The notes beneath the pieces are model-generated. The model searched no databases. It saw only the letters and a list, made by a program, of their open reading frames with translations, and was not told where the DNA came from. 64,000 bases of DNA, taken from Woeseiaceae bacterium (lineage in GTDB: Bacteria; Pseudomonadota; Gammaproteobacteria; Steroidobacterales; Woeseiaceae). The position numbers and the translations under genes are program-made. The stretch is taken from positions 1-64,000 of the forward strand of contig JAJFKU010000056.1 of the NCBI GenBank assembly GCA_021773035.1, written 5' to 3'. This document shows positions 28,208 to 36,223 of the stretch, piece by piece (within the stretch, counting starts at the first letter, position 1; every line of letters begins with the position of its first letter).

Positions 28208-29422
28208 ATGGTCCTCGTCTACAAGAATGAGAAGATCCTGTTCGCGATAGCCGCAGTCATTTCTACATTGTTTTGGCTTGGCATCATCGGCATAACCTTT
28301 GGCATTGTCCTGATCTATCTTCTACTGGGCCTGGTAGCCTATTTGTTCGCTCAGTCCGGATTTATCTCCTATATCAAAGGTAACGGAGTCAAAGTAAGCG
28401 CTGCACAATTTCCAGACCTTCAAGATAGTCTGCACAAGTGTTGCGACAAAATCGGCCTGGATGAGGCTCCCGACATGTATTTACTGCGAGCAGATTATTT
28501 CAACGCGCTTGCAACCAAGTTTCTCGGCCGGAACTTCGTCATTTTGTTTACAGACGTTGTCGATGCGCTCGCGGATGAACCGGCCGCGATCGATTTCTAT
28601 ATTGGACATGAACTGGGTCATATTCATCGCAAGCATCTGAAATGGGGCGGCTTCCTGTTCCCCGCGTTGCTGCTGCCGGTACTTGGCGCCGGCTATCGGC
28701 GTGCCCAGGAGTACACCTGCGACAGGTATGGAGCACACTGCTGCGACGCTGATGGAAACGTCTACTCGGCGCTCGCGGCGATGTCCGCCGGCGATACCCG
28801 CTGGAAGCAGTTGAACGTTTCCGCCTATGCGGACCAGGTAATTTCAACGTGCGAATTCTGGATGTCGTTTCACGAATTCACCAATGATTATCCGTGGCAA
28901 TCAAAGCGTATGGCTGCCGCGCTGGCATTTCGCGAAAACACGGACGTCGAGTTTCCACGCAGGAGTTTCTTCGCCGGGCTACTTTCGATGTTCGTGCCCC
29001 GCGTGGGTATTGGCGGCGGCGGGGTATCTTTGCTGGTCGTCATTGCGATGATCGGCATTCTCGCCGCGATTGCTATTCCTGCGTACCAGGACTTCACAGT
29101 TCGTGCCCAGGTTTCAGAGGGACTATTCCTGTCGGATGGTGCAAAAGCCGCGGTAACCGAGTTTGTAAGAGAGTACCGTGAGTGGCCGGCGGATAACGCG
29201 GCTGCCGGACTGATGCCCGAAGGCGATATTGCCGGCAAATACATCACCGAGGTGTCCGTCATCGACGGCGTCGTTGTCGTTGTCTTCGGAAATAATGCGC
29301 ATGCGAACATCGTGGGGAAGACGCTGATATTTTCACCCGACGCTGCGAATCTACCGACCGTTACCTGGGAATGTTACAGCACTGAAATAGCTGACAAGTG
29401 GTTGCCTGCGGCCTGCCGCTGA
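28208..29422 (+). CDS. M48 metallopeptidase fused to a type IV pilin-like domain
   Basis: The protein has 404 residues. Residues 10-55 are hydrophobic and hold one or two membrane helices. An M48 Zn-peptidase domain follows, with HELGH at 134-138 and the downstream QEYTCDRYG segment supplying the third Zn ligand. From about residue 268 the sequence changes to a pilin: [20 protein letters not shown], then [14 protein letters not shown], a pilin-type soluble domain and two Cys near the end (WECYS...AACR) that could form the pilin disulfide. The usual prepilin cleavage motif (GFTLIE) is replaced by GGGGVSLL, so processing by PilD is doubtful. The ribosome site GGAG lies 8 nt before the ATG. The protein may use the pilin helix as a membrane anchor. 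Confidence 0.85.
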   Translation: MVLVYKNEKILFAIAAVISTLFWLGIIGITFGIVLIYLLLGLVAYLFAQSGFISYIKGNGVKVSAAQFPDLQDSLHKCCDKIGLDEAPDMYLLRADYFNALATKFLGRNFVILFTDVVDALADEPAAIDFYIGHELGHIHRKHLKWGGFLFPALLLPVLGAGYRRAQEYTCDRYGAHCCDADGNVYSALAAMSAGDTRWKQLNVSAYADQVISTCEFWMSFHEFTNDYPWQSKRMAAALAFRENTDVEFPRRSFFAGLLSMFVPRVGIGGGGVSLLVVIAMIGILAAIAIPAYQDFTVRAQVSEGLFLSDGAKAAVTEFVREYREWPADNAAAGLMPEGDIAGKYITEVSVIDGVVVVVFGNNAHANIVGKTLIFSPDAANLPTVTWECYSTEIADKWLPAACR

Positions 29423-29494
29423 CAACATTCCTTATGAGCGGCGATCGCTGTCAGTAGCCCCTGAGGAAAATTAGCTGAAGTAGATGTCGGGCTG

Positions 29495-30115
29495 TCAATC
29501 GGCTACCTGAATATCTCTCAGGACCGCCAGAACCCCTGACACCCCTTGAACCTTGTACGATTTGATTCCCAGTGACTGAGCGACTTCGACGTTTTCATGC
29601 GTATCGTCGAAAAAACTGATCTCATCAGGCATACATGCCAGGTCTTCAAGCACGTATTCATAGATATCACGATCGGGTTTGATCAAGCCAAGTTCGTGCG
29701 ACGGGTAGCAATGCTCAAAGAGGACTCCAAACCCCATTTCATCGCGGACTCGTTCCCAGTAGGCCGCGTTGATATTCGTAATACATGCCAGCGTTACTGA
29801 TTCCCTGAGTTCAGTGAGCATTGCCAGAGCCCCGGGATACGGTTGCCGTGCCCAGGTAGAGAACTCCCTGAAGAACAAATCCGGCGCAAGCGGAATCTCC
29901 CATTCCGCGACGAACCCGGCACTGAATTGCGAGGCTGAAATCCGGCCTAGTTCAAATTCCCGGAGTGACGGAGACTTCGGCCATCGCTCGCGAATCTCCG
30001 CCGTCGAAAATCGACCATCCAATAGACCGGACAGTTGTTCGGGACCGTCGAAATCGAGCAAAACGCCACCCAGGTCGAACAGATATATTCGAGATTGTGC
30101 TTGTTCTTTTGACAT
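29495..30115 (-). CDS. HAD-IA family phosphatase
   Basis: The protein has 206 residues. HAD motif I is IYLFDLGGVLLDFD, motif II is in ACITNINAAYW, and motif III/IV is KPDRDIYEYVLEDL with FFDDTHENVEVA. The layout matches YihX-like sugar-phosphate phosphatases. It is the last gene of the leftward run that begins at the TonB receptor, 6 nt after the DUF1907 gene, so it is probably co-transcribed. A sugar or inositol phosphate is a reasonable but unproven substrate. Confidence 0.85.
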   Translation of the reverse strand: MSKEQAQSRIYLFDLGGVLLDFDGPEQLSGLLDGRFSTAEIRERWPKSPSLREFELGRISASQFSAGFVAEWEIPLAPDLFFREFSTWARQPYPGALAMLTELRESVTLACITNINAAYWERVRDEMGFGVLFEHCYPSHELGLIKPDRDIYEYVLEDLACMPDEISFFDDTHENVEVAQSLGIKSYKVQGVSGVLAVLRDIQVAD

Positions 30116-30121
30116 GGCTAA

Positions 30122-31078
30122 TCATGGACTCAAACCCAGCTCATTGTAAATATCTCCGAACCTTATGATCTTGTCTGCCAGATTGAGGTAGCCTCGATAA
30201 TGTACTTCGTCAGGTGAGATATCGCCGTGGTAATGCCCCGCCTGTTGCATCGCATCGTCGCGATGGTGGAAGTGTGTGTGTTCGCCCGACGCCCTGAGAT
30301 TCAGATTCCCACCGCTAGGATCGCCCGTCCAAAGCGCGGTAAAAAGCAACAGGCCTGGTCCCATATGTTCGTAGAATTGCAGAAAATCCTTCACAACCTG
30401 CTCTTTTTCAGTGTCGTAGTAGCCGTCGACTAAACAATCGTAATTCGGCATGACATGGGAGCGAATCTGTCCGGATACCAGCTCAAATACTCCGCCAAGC
30501 CCAATATGCTCATTGCCCTGAACCCCGGATATCAGGCTTTCGCGTATACACTGACTTAGTGAAATCTGGTCACCGATTCTTTTTCGCACGTCGACGTAAA
30601 TCACGTCGCCTGGTGTTCCCTCGCTAACGAACAGGTTGGCGATTGGTCCGCAAACCGTCGAGGGATAAGGCTCGACGATACACTGCTTGTCAGCGCTAAC
30701 CCTGGCGACCCGACTGAGGTTGTCGCCAGCAGGACTGACGTTTGAAATCATCTCGCCGCTGTTGCCGTTGAGGACCGCCATATCCGCCATCGCCGCACCA
30801 AAAACCCTGGCACCGCTCAATCCGCAGGCCTGCAGCATCTCCAGTACGTCAACATTCTTGCCTCGATAGGCCGGATTGTGCGCGTAGGGCTCACCGCCAA
30901 ACTCCATCAAAGCCGTTGCGCCTCCCATGCCGGACGACGCGAGACCGAACGGCCTTAGATCCGGACAGGCGACGACAGACACTTCGACCGACTGGAAGTG
31001 CGCCTGCAGTCCTGTGTTTATTGCGTTCGCAACATCCTGCATATCGCGGCGTTGAAATTCCTGGCTATTGTATTTCAT
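30122..31078 (-). CDS. DUF1907 protein (C11orf54/PTD012-like zinc protein)
   Basis: The protein has 318 residues, the normal length. The family signature is SSGMGGATALMEFGGEPY near the N-terminus, and the zinc-binding cluster EHTHFHHRDDAMQQAGHYHG lies near residue 275 with the HxH...H spacing seen in human PTD012. That human protein was reported to have ester-hydrolase activity in vitro; the physiological substrate is not known. Here it is embedded between a ketopantoate-reductase-like gene (12 nt gap) and a HAD phosphatase (6 nt gap) in a transport operon next to the iol genes. That placement hints at a role in sugar-acid or inositol-derivative metabolism (inference). Confidence 0.88.
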   Translation of the reverse strand: MKYNSQEFQRRDMQDVANAINTGLQAHFQSVEVSVVACPDLRPFGLASSGMGGATALMEFGGEPYAHNPAYRGKNVDVLEMLQACGLSGARVFGAAMADMAVLNGNSGEMISNVSPAGDNLSRVARVSADKQCIVEPYPSTVCGPIANLFVSEGTPGDVIYVDVRKRIGDQISLSQCIRESLISGVQGNEHIGLGGVFELVSGQIRSHVMPNYDCLVDGYYDTEKEQVVKDFLQFYEHMGPGLLLFTALWTGDPSGGNLNLRASGEHTHFHHRDDAMQQAGHYHGDISPDEVHYRGYLNLADKIIRFGDIYNELGLSP

Positions 31079-31090
31079 CTTGCGATTTCT

Positions 31091-32032
31091 TTACCCGTTG
31101 AGATAACGCGCCTGGCGCCCGTGGACCAGTTTGACCAGGGTCTCGTTAACCGGAACCGCTACACCATGTTTGTGCCCAAGCGACACGACAGCCCCGTTTA
31201 TATAGTCAATTTCGCTGGGTCGGCCGTTCTCGATATCTACACGCAGGCTCGATTTGTTTCCCGGAGTTCCGTTAGGCCCGGCGATTTTGCCAAGAATTTC
31301 GTGCGCCTCGTCGACACTCAGCTCAACACCGCTCGCGTTCGCAACAGCAATCGCCTCTTCGAGCGCCGCGTAGGAAACCGCGTCGGCGAGATGCTCGTTG
31401 AATATTTGGCCAATATTTAGTCCAGTGATTCCACTAACGGCGCTAATGGCGATGTTGGCCATGAGTTTTCGCCAGATGTCCTGTCGAATATGCTCGCTCG
31501 GACTCGTCGGCAGCCCGGAGACGGTGAGTAATTCCGCAATCTCTGACACTCTTTTGGAAACACCGCCCGCCATTTCGCCGATGTATGACGGCAGTTCGGC
31601 ATGATTCCTGACGATGCCGGGTCCTTCAATGTTCGCACCTTGCGCGGTGAGTCCACCGAGAACATTGTCTTCGCCGAAGTACTCTGCCAGTTGCTCCTCA
31701 TTGCCCAGACCGTTCTGGAAACTGATTGCGACCGCTTTTGCGGGCGCGGCGAACAGATGTTTGACACTTTTCGCGGCATCCGCATTGAAGTTAGCTTTGC
31801 ACTGTACGAAAACGATATCTGCGTCGGTAACGTCAGCCGCCTTCGTCGTCGCGCCAATCGGGATGTAGCGGTCGCCGCCAAAACCGACCATCTTCAAACC
31901 CTTGGCATTGATGGCGTCGATATGATCTTGCCAGGGGTCGATCAACGTCACCTTCATTCCACCCTCGGCCAGCAGGCCGCCAAACAAGCTGCCCATTGCG
32001 CCAGCGCCGAGTACCACAACGTGTTTTGTCAT
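31091..32032 (-). CDS. 2-dehydropantoate 2-reductase family protein
   Basis: About 313 residues from the ATG at 32032, which has GGAG 9 nt upstream and begins directly with the Rossmann strand (MTKHVVVLGAGAMGSLFGGL). An ATG nine codons earlier is possible. The family signatures are present: GAGAMG NADPH loop, ALEEAIAVANASGV and the C-terminal helical domain with NKSSLRVDIENGRPSEIDYINGA. True PanE makes pantoate, but many paralogues reduce other 2-keto acids. Since this one sits in a TRAP-transporter operon, a catabolic keto-acid substrate is more likely than pantothenate synthesis (inference). Confidence 0.87.
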   Translation of the reverse strand: MTKHVVVLGAGAMGSLFGGLLAEGGMKVTLIDPWQDHIDAINAKGLKMVGFGGDRYIPIGATTKAADVTDADIVFVQCKANFNADAAKSVKHLFAAPAKAVAISFQNGLGNEEQLAEYFGEDNVLGGLTAQGANIEGPGIVRNHAELPSYIGEMAGGVSKRVSEIAELLTVSGLPTSPSEHIRQDIWRKLMANIAISAVSGITGLNIGQIFNEHLADAVSYAALEEAIAVANASGVELSVDEAHEILGKIAGPNGTPGNKSSLRVDIENGRPSEIDYINGAVVSLGHKHGVAVPVNETLVKLVHGRQARYLNG

Positions 32033-32062
32033 CGATAAGTCTCCAGATTCAGGGTTCATGAG

Positions 32063-33340
32063 CTAATTCATCCACAATCCCGGCAACCAGGTGACGATCG
32101 CCGGGAAAGTGCTGATCAACAACAGTGTCATTAGATTGGCAATGAGAAACGGCGCCGCCCCACGAAATACCTCTCCGATGCCGAGCCGCGAAATGGCTGC
32201 ACCCACGTTGAGGCAGTTACCGACTGGCGGCGTACAGGCACCAACTGCGAGTCCGGATATCAGTACAATTCCGAACTGTAGAGGGGACACGCCTGCTGCT
32301 TGTGCCGCCGGCAACAGGGTCGGTGTAAGCAGCAAAATTGCCGGGCTTACGTCGATAAACGTGCCAAGGAAAAGGACGATCAGGTTGATCAGCATCAGAA
32401 CCGCGATCGGGCCCAGATCAAGATCGATAACGAATGCCGCTATTTCCTCGGGAACGCGTTCCAGCACCAGTATCCACACAAACAGCTGGGAAAACGCGAT
32501 GATCATCATGATCTTTCCGCTCATCAGCGCGGCGTTGCGCAACGACTCCGGTAGTTTCTTGAACGATTTCGTTCCAGCGATTATCAGCCCGACCAGCAGC
32601 GCAATAACGACGCCGACAGCGGCAGACTCTGTTGCTGTCGCAATACCGAATGTCACCGAACCGACAACAACCACGGGTAACATAATTACCGCGACCGAAC
32701 CGATAAATTTCTGCGCCATCGTCTCATCGGTCGGCACACGCGTTTCACGCGGATAATTACGACGGCGCGCAACTGCGTACATTATAGCCAGCTGAAGAAC
32801 GCCAATCATTAAGCCCGGGATAATCCCGCCGATGAACAGCTTGCCAATCGACTCCTGCGCAACGATGGCGTACAGAACGATCGGAATACTCGGCGGGATA
32901 ATCATGCCCATCGTCGACGATGCGACAGTTACACCGGCGGCGACGGCCTTGGAATAGCCACGTCGTTGCATCTCAGGGATCATTATCGAGCCAATCGACG
33001 CAGTATCCGACGTCGAAGAGCCTGAAATTCCGCCGAAAATCATGCTCGCCGAAATATTTACCATGCCGAGCCCGCCGCGCAGGCGACCGACCAGCATCAT
33101 CGACAGGTCGATCAGCCGCGCGGTAATACCGCCGGCGTTCATCACCTGCCCCATCAAAATGAACAATGGCAGCGAGATCAGCGCGTAATTGTTAAGTCCC
33201 GAGAATACGCGTTGTGGCATTGCGACCAGCAGCTCCGGGCTGTAAATCAAAAGATAGGTGAGACTCGACAACCCCAGGGCGTAAGCAATCGGGATTCCGA
33301 GGACGAGAAACACGAAAAGCGCGAGGAAAAGAACGGCCAT
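32063..33340 (-). CDS. dctM: TRAP transporter large permease
   Basis: The protein has 425 residues and about 12-13 membrane helices, typical of DctM. Motifs include FVFLVLGIPIAYALG at the N-terminus, SMIFGGISGSSTSDTASIGS and GMIIPPSIPIVLYA in the middle, and the GTFIDVSPAILLLTPTLLP segment. It forms the Na+-driven import channel with DctQ and the binding protein DctP. The three genes are consecutive, separated by 2 nt or overlapping, so they form one complete TRAP set. Substrates of the family are usually C4-dicarboxylates, sialic or uronic acids and other organic acids. Confidence 0.95.
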   Translation of the reverse strand: MAVLFLALFVFLVLGIPIAYALGLSSLTYLLIYSPELLVAMPQRVFSGLNNYALISLPLFILMGQVMNAGGITARLIDLSMMLVGRLRGGLGMVNISASMIFGGISGSSTSDTASIGSIMIPEMQRRGYSKAVAAGVTVASSTMGMIIPPSIPIVLYAIVAQESIGKLFIGGIIPGLMIGVLQLAIMYAVARRRNYPRETRVPTDETMAQKFIGSVAVIMLPVVVVGSVTFGIATATESAAVGVVIALLVGLIIAGTKSFKKLPESLRNAALMSGKIMMIIAFSQLFVWILVLERVPEEIAAFVIDLDLGPIAVLMLINLIVLFLGTFIDVSPAILLLTPTLLPAAQAAGVSPLQFGIVLISGLAVGACTPPVGNCLNVGAAISRLGIGEVFRGAAPFLIANLMTLLLISTFPAIVTWLPGLWMN

Positions 33341-33342
33341 TG

Positions 33343-33819
33343 CTACTTTCCGCTTCTGACAGCAGCAACCGCCGCGAGCAGCTGTCTACAGCAATAGGCG
33401 AAGCCAAGACCGCTGCCGATCGGTACGCTGATCTGGGCAACCCATTGCGGCAGGCCCATTGCAGGCATTAGAAAGTTACCCGTTTGCCTGATCCAGACAA
33501 TCGCGTACAGCAACAGCAGAAAATTGATACCTGCTAAAAAAAGCCATCGAACGACAGCAATAGCCTGGCGCGGCCCGCGAGCTAACTTTTCGGTGAAAAA
33601 TCGCACCGCGATGTGCTCGTCGTCACGCAGTGAGATTGCCGCGGCGATGAGCGAAACGTAGACAAACGCGACCAGTGTTGCTTCGTTACCGCCGATGATG
33701 GTGCTATGAAACACGTACCTGAGGACGACGAGTAAAAACACGATCGACAAGATCGCTGCGAGCGCAACCTGTAGCAGCAGATTCAAAACACGAACGACGC
33801 TCCCGGTGCGCTCAGTCAT
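33343..33819 (-). CDS. dctQ: TRAP transporter small permease
   Basis: The protein has 158 residues and four membrane helices, normal for DctQ (ILSIVFLLVVLRYVFHSTI, TLVAFVYVSLIAAAISLRDD, WLFLAGINFLLLLYAIVWI). The EHIAVRFF segment between the second and third helices is a family hallmark. Its start overlaps the DctP stop in an ATGA arrangement, and its stop lies 2 nt before DctM, so translation of the three is coupled. Confidence 0.93.
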   Translation of the reverse strand: MTERTGSVVRVLNLLLQVALAAILSIVFLLVVLRYVFHSTIIGGNEATLVAFVYVSLIAAAISLRDDEHIAVRFFTEKLARGPRQAIAVVRWLFLAGINFLLLLYAIVWIRQTGNFLMPAMGLPQWVAQISVPIGSGLGFAYCCRQLLAAVAAVRSGK

Positions 33820-34799
33820 CGCGCGCCCTGCGTGATCTTCCGTGCGCGCCTGATGTCGTCCGCGGTGACAACCCCGGACTCGACGTAATGCTCGTAGACA
33901 GGAGCGACCAGGGCTCGAAACGCTCTCTGTTGCTCTGTAGTCAGGACATTTACTGAAAGCTCATCGCGAAGGCGATCAATGTATTCCTGCTCGCTCTGCC
34001 GATTGAGTTCATCCGAGTAGGATATCGCCTCGGCAGCAACTTCGTCGAACAATGACTGCAGGTCTTCTTCGAGACTTTCGTACCAATCCAGACTAACAAT
34101 GAAAGGGTCAGGACCGGTTGAGTAGTGGGTGATCGTCATATAGTCCTGAACTTCGTAAATCTTGTAGTCCCAGATATTCGACGGCGGGTTGTCCTGGCCA
34201 TCGAGTACGCCGGTTTTCAGAGCGCTATAGATATCTGATGCCGGCAACTCCTGTGGACTCGCACCGAATGCACGCGCGGTCAGTACATATATTTCCTGCG
34301 GCGGTACGCGCATTTTCAGGTCCTGTAAATCGTCCGGACTCTGAATAGGCCGTTCATTGTTTGTGTGCGCGCGAAAACCCTGGCTAATGCCAGTCGCCGG
34401 AACGTGGAATCCCCGTTCCCTCGCACCACGATTGATCTCCTGCGCCAGGTCACTGGTCGTCAGTCGCATAGCCTGGTCCCAATCCTCAATGAGAAACGGC
34501 AGCATGAATACGACGTATTTCGGATTTGCGTCTGCAAACAGGCCGCCACGAGTGCCTTGCAATACACCGGTGGCAACCATGTCCATCATCTCGCGTTCGC
34601 TGCCAAGCGTGCCTGAGAAATAGTTTTCGACCCGAATGCGACCAGCGCTGCGCTCTTCCAGCTGTTGTTCGAAATAAGTCATCGACTGGCTGCGTGGCGA
34701 TTGCGGCGGCTGAGAATGTCCGTATCGAAACACAATGTCATCCGTTGCCGGGCCACAGCCGGCCATCAACAAAAGAACGATTACAGCGAGCCGCCGCAC
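33816..34799 (-). CDS. dctP: TRAP transporter solute-binding protein (lipoprotein)
   Basis: The protein has 327 residues. It starts with GTG, overlapping the MFS transporter stop by one base (TAGTG). It has a lipoprotein signal (VIVLLLMAGCG). The DctP fold motifs are present: YFSGTLGSEREMMDMVATGV, FRAHTNNERPIQSPDDLQDLKMRVP (which includes the Arg that binds substrate carboxylate in many DctP proteins) and LDGQDNPPSNIW. It should bind an organic acid in the periplasm. In this locus an inositol-derived acid or uronate is conceivable but not shown. Confidence 0.93.
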   Translation of the reverse strand: MRRLAVIVLLLMAGCGPATDDIVFRYGHSQPPQSPRSQSMTYFEQQLEERSAGRIRVENYFSGTLGSEREMMDMVATGVLQGTRGGLFADANPKYVVFMLPFLIEDWDQAMRLTTSDLAQEINRGARERGFHVPATGISQGFRAHTNNERPIQSPDDLQDLKMRVPPQEIYVLTARAFGASPQELPASDIYSALKTGVLDGQDNPPSNIWDYKIYEVQDYMTITHYSTGPDPFIVSLDWYESLEEDLQSLFDEVAAEAISYSDELNRQSEQEYIDRLRDELSVNVLTTEQQRAFRALVAPVYEHYVESGVVTADDIRRARKITQGAR

Positions 34800-36139
34800 T
34801 ATTCAACCGGCCTCTTATTCCAGGCGAGCAGCGCAAGCAGCAGAGACACGACTGAAGCACCGATCCAGAAGAAAAAAGCGTTATCGAACTGATACGTGGT
34901 TACGCCGTCTTCGATCGTTTTGGATTGCTCAATCAACACGCCACTGATCCAGTCCTGCGACGCTGCACCGAGATAGGAAAACAATCCGATCACGCCTTTG
35001 ACCGCGCCAGCAGCCTTTGTTGGCATCAGGTCAACGGCAATCAGGCCGGCCAGAAAAACTACCAGGCCACCGACCGCAAAACCGAACATCGCCAACGCAA
35101 CGGTATCGATGAGCAACAGTCCGGGCGGCGCGTAGTAGAACAGGCAAAGCGAACCAATCATCAGCATGCCGTACAGCAAGGTAGGAACGTTGCGTCGCGC
35201 ACCAAAGAACTTATCAGACAGGAAACCGGAGAAAACGGCACCAAGCAGTCCAAAGATCGGATATGCCGCCATGGCGGACGCCGCGTCCACCAACTCGTAG
35301 CCTTTGCCTTCCTGCAAATAGAAAATAGCCCAGCTGTTGATCGCATAGCGCCCCATGTACATGCAGGCACTACTAATACCAAGCACCCAGACAATAGGAC
35401 TCTTCAGCACCAGCAATTGCAGCTTGCCGACGCTGTCTGCGCTCGGTTTATCACCTGAATCGTCCTGCTTGTAGTCTGCGACTGACGGCAGGCCGTAAGT
35501 CTGCGGTCGATCTGACAAATTCAGGTACAGGATGATCGCGATGATTATGCAAACCAGCCCCGGCGCCCAGAAACCCCAGCGCCAACCGAAGGCGTTTACG
35601 ACCAGGGCGGTGCCAACGAAAGTAAGACCTTCGCCGATGTTGTGGGCGCCGGCCCACAATCCGTAGCGAGTGCCCCGCTCCTTGTTGCTGAACCATTGGC
35701 AGATGGACACAACGCTCGGTGCAGAACCAATCGACTGGAACCAGCCATTGAAGGCCCACAACGCAGCAAACATCCAGAAGGAGCTGGTGGCGCCAAACGC
35801 GAGGTTGGCCAACGCCGAGCAAAACAGTGCGACCGACATGAATCGACGGATGTTGGCTCTATCCGCAAGAAAACCGTTAAAGAACTTGCCGAAAGCATAA
35901 ACAAAAAGTAGTAACGAGCCGATGATGCCCATCTGCTCCACGGTCATCACGCCTTCGTCGAGCATCGGTTTCTTGGCGACCGACAGACTCAGACGACAGG
36001 TATAGAAAAATCCATAGCCTATGACCAACCAAAAGAAAACCCGCCAGCGCCGTCGTTCAAACAGCTTCCTGATCTGGCTGGAATCACCGAGCGACTGCGC
36101 GTTCGGGCCGGTCGCGAACCACTGGATTATTGATTTCAT
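34799..36139 (-). CDS. MFS transporter of the organophosphate:phosphate antiporter (OPA) type
   Basis: The protein has 446 residues and 12 helices. It opens with RRWRVFFWLVIGYGFFYTCR and the YGFGKF-like FVYAFGKFFNGFLADR loop, and has the FNGWFQSIGSAPSVVSICQW segment. All of these follow GlpT/UhpT-like antiporters that exchange a phosphorylated compound for Pi. A related protein occurs at 49270-50661. A glycerol phosphate, sugar phosphate or inositol phosphate could be the substrate (inference from context). Its ATG follows a strong hairpin-plus-U-tract element by about 10 nt, so it seems to be expressed by partial readthrough from the TonB receptor gene. Confidence 0.88.
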   Translation of the reverse strand: MKSIIQWFATGPNAQSLGDSSQIRKLFERRRWRVFFWLVIGYGFFYTCRLSLSVAKKPMLDEGVMTVEQMGIIGSLLLFVYAFGKFFNGFLADRANIRRFMSVALFCSALANLAFGATSSFWMFAALWAFNGWFQSIGSAPSVVSICQWFSNKERGTRYGLWAGAHNIGEGLTFVGTALVVNAFGWRWGFWAPGLVCIIIAIILYLNLSDRPQTYGLPSVADYKQDDSGDKPSADSVGKLQLLVLKSPIVWVLGISSACMYMGRYAINSWAIFYLQEGKGYELVDAASAMAAYPIFGLLGAVFSGFLSDKFFGARRNVPTLLYGMLMIGSLCLFYYAPPGLLLIDTVALAMFGFAVGGLVVFLAGLIAVDLMPTKAAGAVKGVIGLFSYLGAASQDWISGVLIEQSKTIEDGVTTYQFDNAFFFWIGASVVSLLLALLAWNKRPVE

Positions 36140-36149
36140 CGCGCCCTTA

Positions 36150-36195
36150 TAAAAAGCAGGGCCAGGCTGACGTTGTTTTCAGACCTGGCCCTGCT
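36150..36195 (-). terminator. Strong hairpin with U tract between receptor and transporter genes
   Basis: Read on the minus strand, a perfect 12-bp stem (AGCAGGGCCAGG / CCTGGCCCTGCT) with a 17-nt loop is followed by TTTTTAT. It lies 29 nt after the TonB receptor stop and about 10 nt before the ATG of the MFS gene. With no room for a separate promoter after it, it would act as a partial terminator that lowers expression of the downstream transport genes and protects the receptor mRNA. Confidence 0.85.
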
Positions 36196-36223
36196 GTTCC
36201 CAGGGGGAATGGGATTTCAGTTT

